Assembly (NCBI RefSeq): GCF_001278705.1 | Contig: NZ_CP012600.1 | Coordinates: 1,240,190 to 1,304,189 of the forward strand | Direction: 5' to 3' | Origin: Bacillus gobiensis | GTDB taxonomy: Bacteria > Bacillota > Bacilli > Bacillales > Bacillaceae | DNA length: 64,000 nt | Shown: piece after piece, positions 41,407 through 51,521 of the stretch | How positions within the stretch are numbered: position 1 is the stretch's first letter | Layout of the letters: every line of letters starts with the position of its first letter | Translations under genes and position numbers: made by a program | Notes under the pieces: model-generated | The model's database searches: none | What the model was told of the DNA's origin: nothing | Seen by the model: the letters and a program-made list of their open reading frames with translations, nothing else

Positions 41407-41718
41407 TTAAAATTCTGGCAGCGAATCTAAATTGTTTTCACTAATTCCATCAGGCTCACTGCGCAAAATATCCCGGCCATATTTGTGAAAAACATCGACA
41501 TGCGCCAATTTACCGGCTTTTGCTTCAGATAGTGCTTCTATATAATCCAATTCACGCCCGGACTCTGTTTGAAATGCTATCAAATCACCATCATCGTTTT
41601 TGCGAACAGCAACTATTTTTTCTAGATTTGGATTGCTTGTACTTTCATATTTCTCGGTCATTTCATTTTCATTTGCTTGATTCCGGTACTGCTCATAAGC
41701 TTGCTCAAATCGGTCCAT
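41407..41718 (-). CDS. DUF3892 family protein
   Basis: A 103-residue soluble protein. The segment from residue 35 (KIVAVRKNDDGDLIAFQTES, then ELDYIEALSEAKAG and a DVFHKYGRDILRSEPDGI) is the DUF3892 domain, a small alpha-beta fold of unknown role frequent in Bacillus. ATG at 41718 follows GAGGTGATC. No partner is evident. Confidence 0.85.
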   Translation of the reverse strand: MDRFEQAYEQYRNQANENEMTEKYESTSNPNLEKIVAVRKNDDGDLIAFQTESGRELDYIEALSEAKAGKLAHVDVFHKYGRDILRSEPDGISENNLDSLPEF

Positions 41719-41850
41719 ATGATCACCTCATTATTTGTATCTCCCGAGGACCCAATTTTTATGCATCTTATCTTATTTCATATAAAAGGTACTTGTTTCT
41801 CATAAAAATATTATGTAAATTAACTTGTGGTACATATTCATTTGTAAAAT

Positions 41851-42414
41851 TTATGATTTAATTTTTGCATATACACACGTGTCTCTTAGCGCTTTCCCGT
41901 CAACTGAGAGATCATGATTCCTGAGAATTCCTTCTAGTTGATAGTTCAATCGTTCGGCAACAGCCCTGCTCTTTTTGTTCTTCGCATCACACCTTATCTC
42001 CACTCGTTTGGCACGAAGCTCTTGAAAAGCAAATTTTGTAATCCCTTCTGCTGCTTCTGTTACATACCCATTGCCGCTAAAACGGCTATCGATCCAATAT
42101 CCGATTTCAAATTTTGGTATATCCCATTGAATATGATGAAGACCCGAAGAACATACAAGCTGTCCCGTATCCTTATGAAAAGCAAGAAGTCTCAAGTCTT
42201 CCCGTTTTAAAAACTGAACATGAGCATTACGAATATTAGCCTCGACTTCTTGTTCGCTCGATCCTTCCTGAGCAAACGGCATCCATGGTTTTAACTCCTT
42301 AATCGAGGCCTGGATCGCATCAAATACGGCTTTTCCGTCTCCTGGTTTCGGCATTCTTATCAATAAACGTTCCGTTTCAAACTCGTCAGGAAATTCAATA
42401 AGTATAGGGTTCAT
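41851..42414 (-). CDS. GNAT family N-acetyltransferase (RimJ/RimL-like)
   Basis: A 187-residue GNAT protein. ERLLIRMPKPGDG opens the fold; the acetyl-CoA loop region reads WIDSRFSGNGYVTEAAEGIT and is followed by VEIRCDAKNKKSRAVAERLN, typical of the ribosomal-protein-alanine acetyltransferase-like class. I placed the start at ATG 42414 because GGAG is eight bases before it, whereas the upstream ATG at 42420 is too close. The acetyl acceptor is unknown. Confidence 0.88.
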   Translation of the reverse strand: MNPILIEFPDEFETERLLIRMPKPGDGKAVFDAIQASIKELKPWMPFAQEGSSEQEVEANIRNAHVQFLKREDLRLLAFHKDTGQLVCSSGLHHIQWDIPKFEIGYWIDSRFSGNGYVTEAAEGITKFAFQELRAKRVEIRCDAKNKKSRAVAERLNYQLEGILRNHDLSVDGKALRDTCVYAKIKS

Positions 42415-42593
42415 CCACATTGCTCCTTTATATAATTAGCAGAAGGCTGCCTTCTAAATGTTATATTACCAGATTCTGTTTTGATCATCATATTTTTCTA
42501 GTGAAAACTCTTCATGCAACCCATACTTCGATGAAAATTGAAATATTAATATTCTAAAATAAGATAGAACTAATAAATGAAAGGAGAAAAAAG

Positions 42594-43214
42594 TTGAATA
42601 AAATAGATCAGAATTCAAGCACAGAAATAATTAAACCCAAAATTCTATATTACGGAACTCCAGTGATTTTACTAAATACAATGAATGAGGATGGTTCGGT
42701 AAATATCAGCCCCATGTCATCATCATGGGCATTAGGGGATTGTATTGTATTAGGAATCGGACTTGGCGGGAAAGCGATTGAAAACTTAGAAAGAAATTCC
42801 GAATGTGTAATTAATGTCCCGAATCCTTCATTATGGGAGAATGTTGAACAATTAGCCCCTTATACAGGAAAAAATCCAGTTCCTGTTTATAAAAAAAAGA
42901 ACGGATTTACATATGAAAAGGATAAGTATGCTATTAGTCATTTAACTCCTGTTGAGTCTAAAGAAGTAAAACCAACCAGAATCAAGGAGTGTCCTTTACA
43001 AATCGAAGCAATAGTGAAAAACATTCGAATTCCTGATCATACACCTGATTTTGCAATTGTTGAGACACAAGCTGTTCATGTACATGCTCATAAGGAAATT
43101 ATTATAGGAGACAATCATATTGACCCAAATAAATGGAGTCCGCTCATTTATAATTTTCGCCATTATTTCGGGCTCGGTAATCAGCTTGGTAAAACCTTTC
43201 GATCTGAACTATAA
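42594..43214 (+). CDS. flavin reductase family protein
   Basis: A 206-residue flavin-reductase-like FMN-binding split-barrel protein: ILYYGTPVILLNTMNEDGSV, SPMSSSWALGDCIVLGIGLG and NLERNSECVINVPNP are the FMN-binding landmarks. It probably reduces or carries FMN for a partner oxygenase that is not seen here. The start is TTG at 42594 with AAAGGAG upstream; no ATG lies near. It is a single gene between minus-strand neighbours. Confidence 0.88.
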   Translation: MNKIDQNSSTEIIKPKILYYGTPVILLNTMNEDGSVNISPMSSSWALGDCIVLGIGLGGKAIENLERNSECVINVPNPSLWENVEQLAPYTGKNPVPVYKKKNGFTYEKDKYAISHLTPVESKEVKPTRIKECPLQIEAIVKNIRIPDHTPDFAIVETQAVHVHAHKEIIIGDNHIDPNKWSPLIYNFRHYFGLGNQLGKTFRSEL

Positions 43215-43355
43215 ATTATATTATGTAAGAGTCCGGTTTTTTAGAGCATGAAAGAACATTGGTCGTATGATTGATATAAGGTTCATACGACCGATCTTGA
43301 ATTTCCACTACATCATCTTCACTTGCTTGATCATGCCGAGTAGCTTGTCATTCTT

Positions 43356-43781
43356 TTAAGCTTCTTCAAGTATGTTTTTTATTTTTTTCAAATCATTTTT
43401 ATTTGCTTTTTTCATCATCCACGACATAAACGGAGCAAAGAGCTTTGAAAAACCCGTCGGATTCCCTTTATTCCGTAAAGTCATTCGTGTTACATCCTCG
43501 TCAATTGCTTCCCATGTGTAAGTAGTCTCCATCGGAAATGGTCCGTTAGCAGTTTTCATGATAAGTATTTGACCTGGTGAAAATTCAGTAATTTCGTACA
43601 CATAGGCAAGTTCTCTTCCTAAGAAATTTGCTTTGAATGCAATACGTGAACCAATCGTCAACGGTTTTTGTGTTTGCCATTCCGCTGAATGGATATTTAT
43701 ATACCATTTAGGAGCATTATCAGGATTTGCTGCATACTCTGAAACCGTGTTAAGTGAGCAGCGAATCTTAATTTCCGTCAT
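43356..43781 (-). CDS. SRPBCC family protein
   Basis: A 141-residue START-like protein of the polyketide-cyclase/dehydrase type: IRCSLNTVSEYAANPDNAPK with W at the family position, then ETTYTWEAIDEDVTRMTLRN. It would bind a lipid or other hydrophobic ligand. ATG at 43781 is assumed; an in-frame GTG 12 bases upstream is possible and the ribosome site is weak for both. No operon partner. Confidence 0.8.
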   Translation of the reverse strand: MTEIKIRCSLNTVSEYAANPDNAPKWYINIHSAEWQTQKPLTIGSRIAFKANFLGRELAYVYEITEFSPGQILIMKTANGPFPMETTYTWEAIDEDVTRMTLRNKGNPTGFSKLFAPFMSWMMKKANKNDLKKIKNILEEA

Positions 43782-43983
43782 CACATCTACCACTGCAAAT
43801 GACCCTCCGATTGTATTAGCAAATAGGGAATATTAATAGTTATAACTGTAATTCTAATTTTTTTGTGTCTCCGTAAGCCAACCGATTAGTTTTTAATAAA
43901 GTGCCAAGAAGACGATTCCACCCTTCTCAATTAAGCGTTACGTATACGACCTAGACACCGCACCCTATTTGCATCCTTTCAAA

Positions 43984-44466
43984 CTATTTGATCGTTGTCT
44001 CCTCATATGCTTGTTTTAGCTCTTTGATATCTAATTTATCCATTTGGAGCATGGCGTTCATGACATTTCTCGATTTTTCAGCATCTTCACCGTGTAACAA
44101 TTCCTCTAACTCGGAAGGGATAACCTGCCAAGATACCCCGTATTTATCTTTCAGCCAGCCGCACATTTGTGTTTCACCGCCCTCTGAGAGCTTTTCCCAC
44201 AATTCGTCTATTTCTTGCTGGGTCTCACAGCTTACAAAGAACGATACCGCTTCTGAAAAATGAAATTTGGGGCCGCCGTTTAAAGCCATGAACTCTTGTC
44301 CGTCCAGCTGGAATGTCCCAGTCATCAGCGCTCCCTCCTTCCCTGGTCCTTCTTTGCCATAGCGATGCAAGCTTACAATTTTAGAATTTTTAAAAATCGA
44401 AGTATAAAAATTGATTGCCTCTTCAGCGTTATCATTGAACCACAAAAACGGTGTAATTTGTTGCAT
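43984..44466 (-). CDS. VOC family protein (PhnB-like)
   Basis: A 160-residue glyoxalase/PhnB-like protein: TPFLWFNDNAEEAINFYTSI at the N-terminus, ALMTGTFQLDGQEFMALNGG, and a C-terminal WQVIPSELEELL. The family resembles 3-demethylubiquinone-9 methyltransferase-annotated proteins, but no methyltransferase motif is present. ATG follows GGAGGAAAGCG. Function unknown; VOC folds bind metals for varied chemistry. Confidence 0.88.
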   Translation of the reverse strand: MQQITPFLWFNDNAEEAINFYTSIFKNSKIVSLHRYGKEGPGKEGALMTGTFQLDGQEFMALNGGPKFHFSEAVSFFVSCETQQEIDELWEKLSEGGETQMCGWLKDKYGVSWQVIPSELEELLHGEDAEKSRNVMNAMLQMDKLDIKELKQAYEETTIK

Positions 44467-44740
44467 ATCGCTTTCCTCCTTCAGATCGTTTATACCAGTA
44501 CTATCTTCTTCCTTTCAAAGAATGATTCCTTCTGCATTTAATTATTTGTTAAGCGTAACTGTCATTTAAATCCTGGTACGAGAAAGGCTCCTCTCCATCC
44601 TCATTTTTGTTTTACGATATTTTTAAGTCTTTCATATCAATTGCATATTGCATGTTTGCCAGCTCTTATCATCTTTTATAAATGCTCTGGCTAAGAGACC
44701 AGGTCATCTATTAAAAACTGGCTTATTACATAAAGTCGTT
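44467..44740. other. spacer, no gene seen
   Basis: Only short frames without ribosome sites occur here. Confidence 0.4.
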
Positions 44741-45437
44741 TTAATGTTCAGTCACCCACTCAACAAACGTTTTTGCAGGTTTCCCTGTCACTTGCTCTAC
44801 AGTTGGCAAAACCGAGTAACCGACTTCAGGCGGATTTTTTCCCATTTGGATGAAGAATTCGATATCTCCCTCTTCATACCTGTGGTCCCGTAAGAAAATA
44901 GCTTTTTCCATGATGACCATCTTTAATCAAAGTTTCAACCGCGACAGCAGCTATGTCTGCTTCATGCACTCTGGCACTAAGGACATCACCAAACGGCTCA
45001 CGAACAACACCCTCCGAACGAATAGATTCTAGCCAATCTGCAAGTACGTTTGCCATGAATTCTACAGGCTTTAGTAATGTCCATTCCATGCCGCTGTCTT
45101 TAAGGACTTGTTCAATAGGGTTCCCTTCATAGTCCATCAATACCGTAACTCGTTTAACGCGAGCTTTACCTGCAAGTTCTATGACTTTAGGATTTGTTTG
45201 CAAAGGGCTAGCCGCATTATCACTTGACAAGATTAAATATAATGCAGTAATTCCCTGAAAAGGAGCTTGAAGCGATTCTGGAACAGTCAGATCTCCTTCT
45301 ACGACCTCTACCCTTTTAGGCAAATTGGCTTTAGCTGGGTTGCGCGACACGGCTCTTATCTTTTCCCCTTTATTAACGAGCTGATCTACGACGTGTCTTC
45401 CTACCGTTCCTGTAGCACCAGTTACCAAAATTGTCAT
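44741..45437 (-). pseudogene. NmrA-like NAD(P)H-binding protein, internally deleted
   Basis: The frame from ATG 45437 (after GGAGGATG) begins MTILVTGATGTVGRHVVDQL and continues normally through DIAAVAVETLIKDGHHGKSY, then stops at 44874. In another frame YEEGDIEFFIQMGKNPPEVG and EQVTGKPAKTFVEWVTEH follow and end at 44741, which is the usual C-terminus. About 50 codons between the two parts are missing, so this is a deletion with frameshift, not a simple reading error. The adjacent WYL regulator may have controlled it. Confidence 0.75.
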
Positions 45438-45484
45438 TCTTCATCCTCCTATGATTCGTATGAACTTCCCGACCAAGCATTCTA

Positions 45485-46378
45485 TCAAAAATAGATATTT
45501 CGAATCTCTTTCATTTTTATAATTAAATCTTGCTTCAACTCATCGGGAGAAATAATTTTCACTTTTGTTCCATAGCTTAAAATGGCAGAGATCGCATAAT
45601 CTCTTGAATAGAAAGTCGTTTGTACGTCAATAAAATCCCCATGATGTGTAAATTCCCCTGGAAATTGCTCAAATACTTGAGGCTGTGCGGTTAAATCAAA
45701 ACGGAGATAAACCTTTATTCCTTTTTCTTGTTGATGAACCGGATGTTTCAATTCTGCTCTCGGATTGAAAATCTCTTCTGTCACTTCAAGATTGATGATC
45801 CTTGAAACACGAAAGTAACGCTTGTCTTTCCGTAATAAGCAATATCCCTCCAAGTACCAAATTCCCTGTTCCCATAAAAGATTCAACGGTTCTATTTTCC
45901 TTTCTGAGACTTGACCAGAGGCATTAATATAGGTAAATGCCATCCTTTTCGATTGATCAATCGCATGCAATAAGGGAAGAATAATCTCTTTCTCTTCTTC
46001 TGAAGCGCTCATATCAAATACAATTTTCTCCTGACGTCCTTTATGCAGCAAAGCAGGCTGTAAAGTGCCAATCTTATTGACTAACGATGTGAATTTTGTG
46101 CCGCCGACGGCGCCCTCCATCCCCTTTAAGAGATTGTAGATCACTGAAAAGTCATCGACAGAGAAGTGTTGCTTTGTTAAGAAGAACCCGCTCATTAGCT
46201 CAAAACCACCTTCAGTTCCAGTGAAAGAAGCTACAGGGATGCCAGATTGGTTAAACAATTCAATATCACGATAGATTGTTCGAATAGAGACTTCGAACCT
46301 AGAAGCCAGTTCAGTTGCCGTCACCCTCTTTTTCGTCATCAATTCCATCGTAATAACGAGCAGACGATCTAGTTTCAT
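45485..46378 (-). CDS. WYL domain transcriptional regulator (YafY-like)
   Basis: A 297-residue regulator with an N-terminal DeoR-type HTH (TATELASRFEVSIRTIYRDI, residues 18-37) and a WYL domain around 135-215 (MAFTYINASGQVSERKIEPL, then GIWYLEGYC). WYL domains bind small ligands or nucleic acid. ATG at 46378 follows AAGGAGTG. It is directly upstream of the broken NmrA-like gene on the same strand, its likely former target. Confidence 0.9.
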   Translation of the reverse strand: MKLDRLLVITMELMTKKRVTATELASRFEVSIRTIYRDIELFNQSGIPVASFTGTEGGFELMSGFFLTKQHFSVDDFSVIYNLLKGMEGAVGGTKFTSLVNKIGTLQPALLHKGRQEKIVFDMSASEEEKEIILPLLHAIDQSKRMAFTYINASGQVSERKIEPLNLLWEQGIWYLEGYCLLRKDKRYFRVSRIINLEVTEEIFNPRAELKHPVHQQEKGIKVYLRFDLTAQPQVFEQFPGEFTHHGDFIDVQTTFYSRDYAISAILSYGTKVKIISPDELKQDLIIKMKEIRNIYF

Positions 46379-46553
46379 CTTTCACACTCCTTGTCAACAG
46401 ACTTTCCCATTTCTCTTATTCTTTATGGAATCACACTGTTCAATTATCCATCTCCTTTCATTCTGTGGATAATTGAAGAATAACTCATCAATCCTGACAT
46501 CTAGTTTGTCAGGATTATAAATCTTTTAAAAATTTTTTTAGATGATAAAACAG

Positions 46554-46763
46554 TTACTTTATAAAATAAACGGTCGGTTTGAGTCCTTTATAATGATTAA
46601 ATACGACGATATACGTGAATTCCCTTTTAGAGTAATATGCCGTACATTCGAGGCGCCTAAAAGTAGTTTCATCTCTTGTCGGTGAATATCTTGAAAGCTT
46701 CTCTAGTTTCTCCCATAAATCTTTACCTCGTTCTAATCTAGTTCCTTTGCTTAAACTAAACAC
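46554..46763 (-). CDS. possible small protein, 69 aa
   Basis: A basic frame reading RLERGKDLWEKLEKLSRYSP and YYSKREFTYIVVFNHYKGLK. The composition is protein-like and the C-terminus looks like a compact strand pair, but no ribosome site precedes the start and I know no family. It may be a fragment of a larger gene. Confidence 0.35.
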   Translation of the reverse strand: MFSLSKGTRLERGKDLWEKLEKLSRYSPTRDETTFRRLECTAYYSKREFTYIVVFNHYKGLKPTVYFIK

Positions 46764-46869
46764 AAAAAACCCGCAAGAGAGTCACTTTTTTCAAAGTGTC
46801 CACCTTACGGGTTACAGTTTTAGTATTTGGATCTTAATCAAAAAATTTTGTCTCATTCTATCCTCTACA

Positions 46870-47242
46870 TCATCTGTGATGATCTACAAGAATGGTATTA
46901 CCATCAGGATCTTCAATTGTAAAACTTGCAGGACCTTCTCTTGTTTCATCTGCTTCTGACAACATTTTAATTCCTTTAGCTTTAAGCTGCTTTTGAAGAT
47001 CTCGAATGTCTGTGAATGAATCAAGATTTTCTGCATTTTCATTCCAACCTGGATTAAACGTCAGAATGTTCTTTTCAAACATTCCCTGAAATAAACCAAT
47101 GACGGTACTTTCATTCTTCATTATAAGCCAAATTTTGCGTAATATCTCCACCTAAGGTTTGGAATCCTAGATTTTCGTAAAAAGATTTTGACTTATTAAT
47201 GTCTTTTACACTTAAACTTATAGAGAATGCGCCTAGTTTCAT
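46870..47242 (-). pseudogene. VOC family protein, single-base frameshift
   Basis: From ATG 47242 (GGAGG six bases upstream) the frame encodes [20 protein letters not shown] and [16 protein letters not shown], a normal glyoxalase start, then shifts. [37 protein letters not shown] and [13 protein letters not shown] follow in the next frame to a stop at 46870. One extra T in AATTTGG near 47123 explains the break. If it is a sequencing error the product is a normal 123-residue VOC protein. Confidence 0.75.
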
Positions 47243-47620
47243 GTTTCCTCCTCGTAAAAAATAAATAATTTAGGAATTTTTTTGCATGAGTTAATTGTAC
47301 ATGATTATTTTGAAGAACACATCTCAGCTTATCGAAATTTATATAAGGTAAAACCAATCCTTACTACGGAAATGCGCCTTTAATGAAATAAAAATAGAAA
47401 CATAGATGCAAATAAGCTTATTAAACTCATTAACAATAACGAGTTTACGATTTCTTCACTTTTTTCTCTTCCCCATAACGAGGACTAATCTAAGTGAAAA
47501 GTAATTACTTTTCGATTTATTAAAATTTCCTTGAAACCTATTTCGTATGATAGGGATATACTTCTTCTGTATTAGGTCCTTACTGGTTTTGCGGTTTCAT
47601 AAATAATGCTCTCTCTGATC
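47243..47620. other. gene-less AT-rich stretch
   Basis: No gene, strong hairpin or operator seen. Confidence 0.45.
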
Positions 47621-48511
47621 TCATTCACTCAAATTTAACTTGCCAATTTTGTTACACTCTAACGCAAACCATACGGATCCATCATTCCCAAATGCAATAC
47701 CATGCGGCTCTGCATTTTCTGTTTGAATTGGATATTCATGAATCGTTTGATCACTCGTAATCCTGCCAATTTTATTTGCTCCCCATTCAGTGAACCATAT
47801 TTCACAATCTTTTCCCTTGGTGATAGCATGTGGACGTGAGTTCGGAGTTGGAATATCATATTCGCTAATTTCTCCAGAAGTAGTGATACGACCTATTTTG
47901 TTGCCCGCAATTTCGACAAACCAGAGTGCACCATCGTTACCACTAGTAATACCCACTGGCCCTGCTTCTTGTGTAGGAAGAGGGTATTCCGTTAACTCTC
48001 CAGTATCAGTCATTCTTCCAATAGCATTATTTTGGTTTTCTGTGAACCATAGTGCGTTATCCGAACCTAAAGTAATAAAAGAAGGAAACGAACCCTTATT
48101 TGGCAGATCATATTCATGGATAGCACCTTCAGTGGTCAATTTGCCTATACGATTCCCACTTATTTGGGTGAACCATATATCACCATTTAAGCCTTCAGTT
48201 ATTCCGTAAGGAGCAGAATCCGACTGTGGTAGTGGGTATTCTGTAAAAATACCTGTTGTTGTAAGCTTTCCTATTTTATTAGCACCATTTTCTGTAAACC
48301 ATATGTCGCCCCTGGAAGATACAGTTAAACACATAACTTTAGCATCAGGAGTAGGAACTATAAAATCTTTTATCTCACCACTCTGATTTATACAGCTGAT
48401 TTTGTTTGCTTTATGTTGTGTAAACCATACCTTTCCGTCTTGTGTTGAAGCTATACCGTACGGACCTGAGTCGGGAATTGATAAATTAAACTCTCTTAAA
48501 TCAAATTTCAT
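47621..48511 (-). CDS. vgb: streptogramin B lyase (Vgb)
   Basis: A 296-residue seven-bladed beta-propeller. Repeats of the type GxxWFTExxxNKIGRI occur about every 42 residues through the chain. The catalytic histidine region NAEPHGIAFG and the preceding RPHAITKGKDCEIWFTEWG agree with staphylococcal Vgb, which linearises type B streptogramins by an elimination reaction and needs Mg2+. ATG at 48511 follows TTGGAGGG. Chromosomal Vgb homologues are found in several Bacillaceae; resistance in this strain is inferred, not shown. Confidence 0.9.
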   Translation of the reverse strand: MKFDLREFNLSIPDSGPYGIASTQDGKVWFTQHKANKISCINQSGEIKDFIVPTPDAKVMCLTVSSRGDIWFTENGANKIGKLTTTGIFTEYPLPQSDSAPYGITEGLNGDIWFTQISGNRIGKLTTEGAIHEYDLPNKGSFPSFITLGSDNALWFTENQNNAIGRMTDTGELTEYPLPTQEAGPVGITSGNDGALWFVEIAGNKIGRITTSGEISEYDIPTPNSRPHAITKGKDCEIWFTEWGANKIGRITSDQTIHEYPIQTENAEPHGIAFGNDGSVWFALECNKIGKLNLSE

Positions 48512-48749
48512 TTATTATCCCTCCAATCAATAATTTTTGAACGTCCTATAAAGCAGATAAGGTCTGCAGATGGATTTGTCGATAATCAATCTTTTCCCCC
48601 TTAACGTTAAAAACTTTAAGGACTATAAAAATAAAATCCATATATTACTAATTATCAATAAAAAAATGAGCAGTAAGATTACGTAGAGAACGTTAACTAC
48701 TACCCATTATTATCGTCTATATAATATGTTTAAGATGAAATTTCCGCCC

Positions 48750-49556
48750 TTACTCTTCCATTAATTGATATTTCTTTAAAATATCCAATGTAATGTTTTT
48801 AGCGTCTGTACTTGTTCCGTCAATATTCGTAACAAAACTATATGCCCGATTGTCCTTTTCTATAAAACCGACATACCAGCCTAAGCCAGACCCTTGTCCT
48901 GTTTTTCCGTAAAGGGTATAGTCATCCCCTTCAGCCTGGATCATTATCCGTTTAACTGTTTTTATCACATTCTTATCGAAAGGAAGGTTCTCTTTATACA
49001 GTGTTCCCATAAAATCTGCTTGTTCGATTGGAGATATTTTAAGTGAGCTGCTTAACCAAAACTGGTCAATTCCTCCGCTAATATCTTGGTTCCCATAAGA
49101 AATTTTTTGAACCCACTCCTCCATTCGGTCCTCTCCAATGTCACGGGCCATCGCTTGATAATACCAAACGACAGAGTACCTCATGGCAGACCCAAGCGTA
49201 TGATCCTGGTTCCATATCGGAATTTCCCGTTCCTCACCATCCCAATATTTAATGTCATATTCATCTTTTACAGCACCTACCTGCAATCCAATAAGTGCAT
49301 TAGGAACTTTAAACGTTGATTGCGGTGCAAACCTTTGATTGGCTCGTTCATTATTATAGATAAATGTTCTGTTATTTTTCATCTCTCGCAGTATGAACGT
49401 TCCGTCATGATCAGAAAAAAATTCATCGACCTCGAGCTTTTTTACATTCAGGTTGTCCTTGGCAGCGTTAGCTTCACTTGGTGACTGCACATATGTAATG
49501 AGAACAGCTGCACAAATAAGAACTAAAAGTACTGCCAGATTCTTTAGTTTCTTCAT
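48750..49556 (-). CDS. class D (OXA-type) beta-lactamase
   Basis: A 268-residue secreted serine beta-lactamase. A signal peptide or membrane anchor covers residues 1-32. Class D motifs are complete: STFK with the nucleophile at Ser80, SVV at 128-130, YGN at 154-156 and KTG at 218-220, plus the downstream GLGWYVGF. It hydrolyses penicillin-type beta-lactams. It belongs to the Gram-positive OXA branch described in Bacillaceae. ATG at 49556 follows GAGGTGAATT. No BlaR/BlaI regulator is adjacent. Confidence 0.92.
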   Translation of the reverse strand: MKKLKNLAVLLVLICAAVLITYVQSPSEANAAKDNLNVKKLEVDEFFSDHDGTFILREMKNNRTFIYNNERANQRFAPQSTFKVPNALIGLQVGAVKDEYDIKYWDGEEREIPIWNQDHTLGSAMRYSVVWYYQAMARDIGEDRMEEWVQKISYGNQDISGGIDQFWLSSSLKISPIEQADFMGTLYKENLPFDKNVIKTVKRIMIQAEGDDYTLYGKTGQGSGLGWYVGFIEKDNRAYSFVTNIDGTSTDAKNITLDILKKYQLMEE

Positions 49557-49832
49557 TTTGAATTCACCTCACAAATGTAATTACAGCCTCATTCTATCAG
49601 CTTCATCATCAAATAAACATGGGAAATGTTCATGATATTTACAAGGAATTATTTTTGATATTAACAGATTAAGCTATTATTAATTTATCCGAATTTTTTA
49701 GATCAAAATAAAAATCCTCGACAAAATTCTGATAGGTGAAATCTAATGCGAGTACATGTCTAGTGAATTTTTCGAAATTCGAAGGCAATATTTCACCCGT
49801 TTTTGAACCATACTACTTAAGAGGTGAAAAAT

Positions 49833-51023
49833 ATGTACAGACTGTTATCTCATACTGATTTGGACGGGGTGGGATGCGGAATTTTAGCAAAGCTTGCTTT
49901 CGGCAAAAAGGTCAAAGTGCGCTACAATTCCATTTCCGGGCTCAATCATGAAGTTGAAAGGTTTCTTGAAGCCGGGGAAAAAAACACGTTTTTGCTGATT
50001 ACCGATCTATCTGTTAATCAAGAAAATGAACGCCAACTTGATCGATTTTATCAAAAAGGCGGGAAAGTCCAGTTGATCGACCATCACCAAACTGCCCTCC
50101 ATTTTAATGAGCATGAATGGGGATATGTCTCGGTTGAAGATGAATCCGGACGCCTTAATTCCGCGACTTCACTATTCTACGAGTATCTCATCAAGCATGA
50201 ATATTTAGAGCCTTCAAATGCTGTAAGTGAATTTGTCGAGCTTGTCCGGCAATATGACACCTGGGAGTGGGAAAAAAACGACAATCAGGAAGCCTTGAGG
50301 CTAAATTCTCTCTTCTTTTTAGTTTCCATTGATGAATTCGAAGAGATGATGGTCAGTCGTTTAGCAACAAACGATCATTTTTTCTTTGACGAGTTTGAAG
50401 AAAGAATCCTTGATATGGAAGAAAACAAAATTGAACGATATATCCGCAGGAAAAGACGGGAATTGGTTCAGACACCATTAGGAGAATACTTTGCCGGTGT
50501 CGTCTATGCAGAATCAAACACCTCAGAACTTGGAAATGAATTGGGGAAAGACTACCCGCATCTGGATTATATTGCGATTATCAATATCGGCGGGAAACGT
50601 ATGAGTTTCAGAACCATTCATGATCATGTCGACGTATCTCAGGTAGCTGGCCAGTTCGGAGGGGGCGGACACGCAAAAGCTTCGGGATCCCTTTTAACAG
50701 ATGAAGCTTACCAACAATACGTGATTGAAACATTTCATCTTGAGCCCTTGCGGGAAGATGCGAAAAGAAATAAACACAATCTCAAAAAATCTTCTTTTGG
50801 ATCTTTATATGAAAATCGAATGGAAGAAACCTTTCTCCTCTATCCCGTAAATGAAAACGAATGGGCGATTGAACATAATGAAGTGAAGATGGAAGAAATC
50901 TTCGAAACATTTGAAGCAGCAGAAAGCTCCTTAAAAAGAAATTTTGAAGCATGGCTTGTAAAAGATGATATATTTGTCAGCTATTTGATGGACGTTGTTC
51001 GTAAAACTAAAGGAAAAGGCTGA
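49833..51023 (+). CDS. nrnB: DHH family phosphoesterase, oligoribonuclease NrnB-like
   Basis: A 396-residue DHH/DHHA1 protein. Metal-binding motifs are SHTDLDGVG (residues 7-15), LITDLSV, the name-giving DHH in LIDHHQTA, and the C-terminal substrate motif FGGGGHAKASGS. It resembles B. subtilis NrnB (YngD), which degrades short RNAs and related dinucleotides. I chose ATG at 49833 because GAGGTG precedes it; an in-frame GTG nine bases earlier lies on that site. A small region of about 100 residues follows DHHA1. Confidence 0.87.
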   Translation: MYRLLSHTDLDGVGCGILAKLAFGKKVKVRYNSISGLNHEVERFLEAGEKNTFLLITDLSVNQENERQLDRFYQKGGKVQLIDHHQTALHFNEHEWGYVSVEDESGRLNSATSLFYEYLIKHEYLEPSNAVSEFVELVRQYDTWEWEKNDNQEALRLNSLFFLVSIDEFEEMMVSRLATNDHFFFDEFEERILDMEENKIERYIRRKRRELVQTPLGEYFAGVVYAESNTSELGNELGKDYPHLDYIAIINIGGKRMSFRTIHDHVDVSQVAGQFGGGGHAKASGSLLTDEAYQQYVIETFHLEPLREDAKRNKHNLKKSSFGSLYENRMEETFLLYPVNENEWAIEHNEVKMEEIFETFEAAESSLKRNFEAWLVKDDIFVSYLMDVVRKTKGKG

Positions 51024-51101
51024 ACGATTTGTCTGGAGTGAATATAAAAAACGCTATTCTTTTATGTCATACTGAAGAAAGAATAGCGTATGTATTAATC
51101 C

Positions 51102-51512
51102 TTAAGCTTTTGTAAAATTGAGGTCCCAAATAACTCCGTAAGGATCCTTTACCTTTCCATATTTCGCTCCCCAAAAAGTATCCTGCAATTCCATTAACGC
51201 AGTACCGCGCTCAGTGAATCGATCGTACAAATTTTGAATTTCCTCTTCGCTTTCAATTTCAAGCGCCAATGAAATGTTACTTCCGAACTCAACCTCGCTG
51301 CCTGGAAACGAATCAGAAGCCATAAGAAATAAATTGCCTTTTTTAAATTGAGCATGAATAATCTTTTCATCAGCTTCTGGAGGAGTAGGATAATCCGCTT
51401 CACCATACGTTTGAAGCTCAATAATTTCTCCTTCAAAAATCTCCTTATAATACTCCAAAGCTTCTCTGGCATTTCCATTAAACAATAAATATGGCGTGGC
51501 TTGCTGCTTCAT
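51102..51512 (-). CDS. VOC family protein (PhnB-like)
   Basis: A 136-residue PhnB-type glyoxalase-fold protein: TPYLLFNGNAREALEYYKEI, IIHAQFKKGNLFLMASDSFP and a C-terminal YGVIWDLNFTKA. It is a paralogue in type of the gene at 43984. ATG at 51512 follows AAGGAGTG. It converges with nrnB; no partner suggests a substrate. Confidence 0.88.
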   Translation of the reverse strand: MKQQATPYLLFNGNAREALEYYKEIFEGEIIELQTYGEADYPTPPEADEKIIHAQFKKGNLFLMASDSFPGSEVEFGSNISLALEIESEEEIQNLYDRFTERGTALMELQDTFWGAKYGKVKDPYGVIWDLNFTKA

Positions 51513-51521
51513 TTTGAACAC

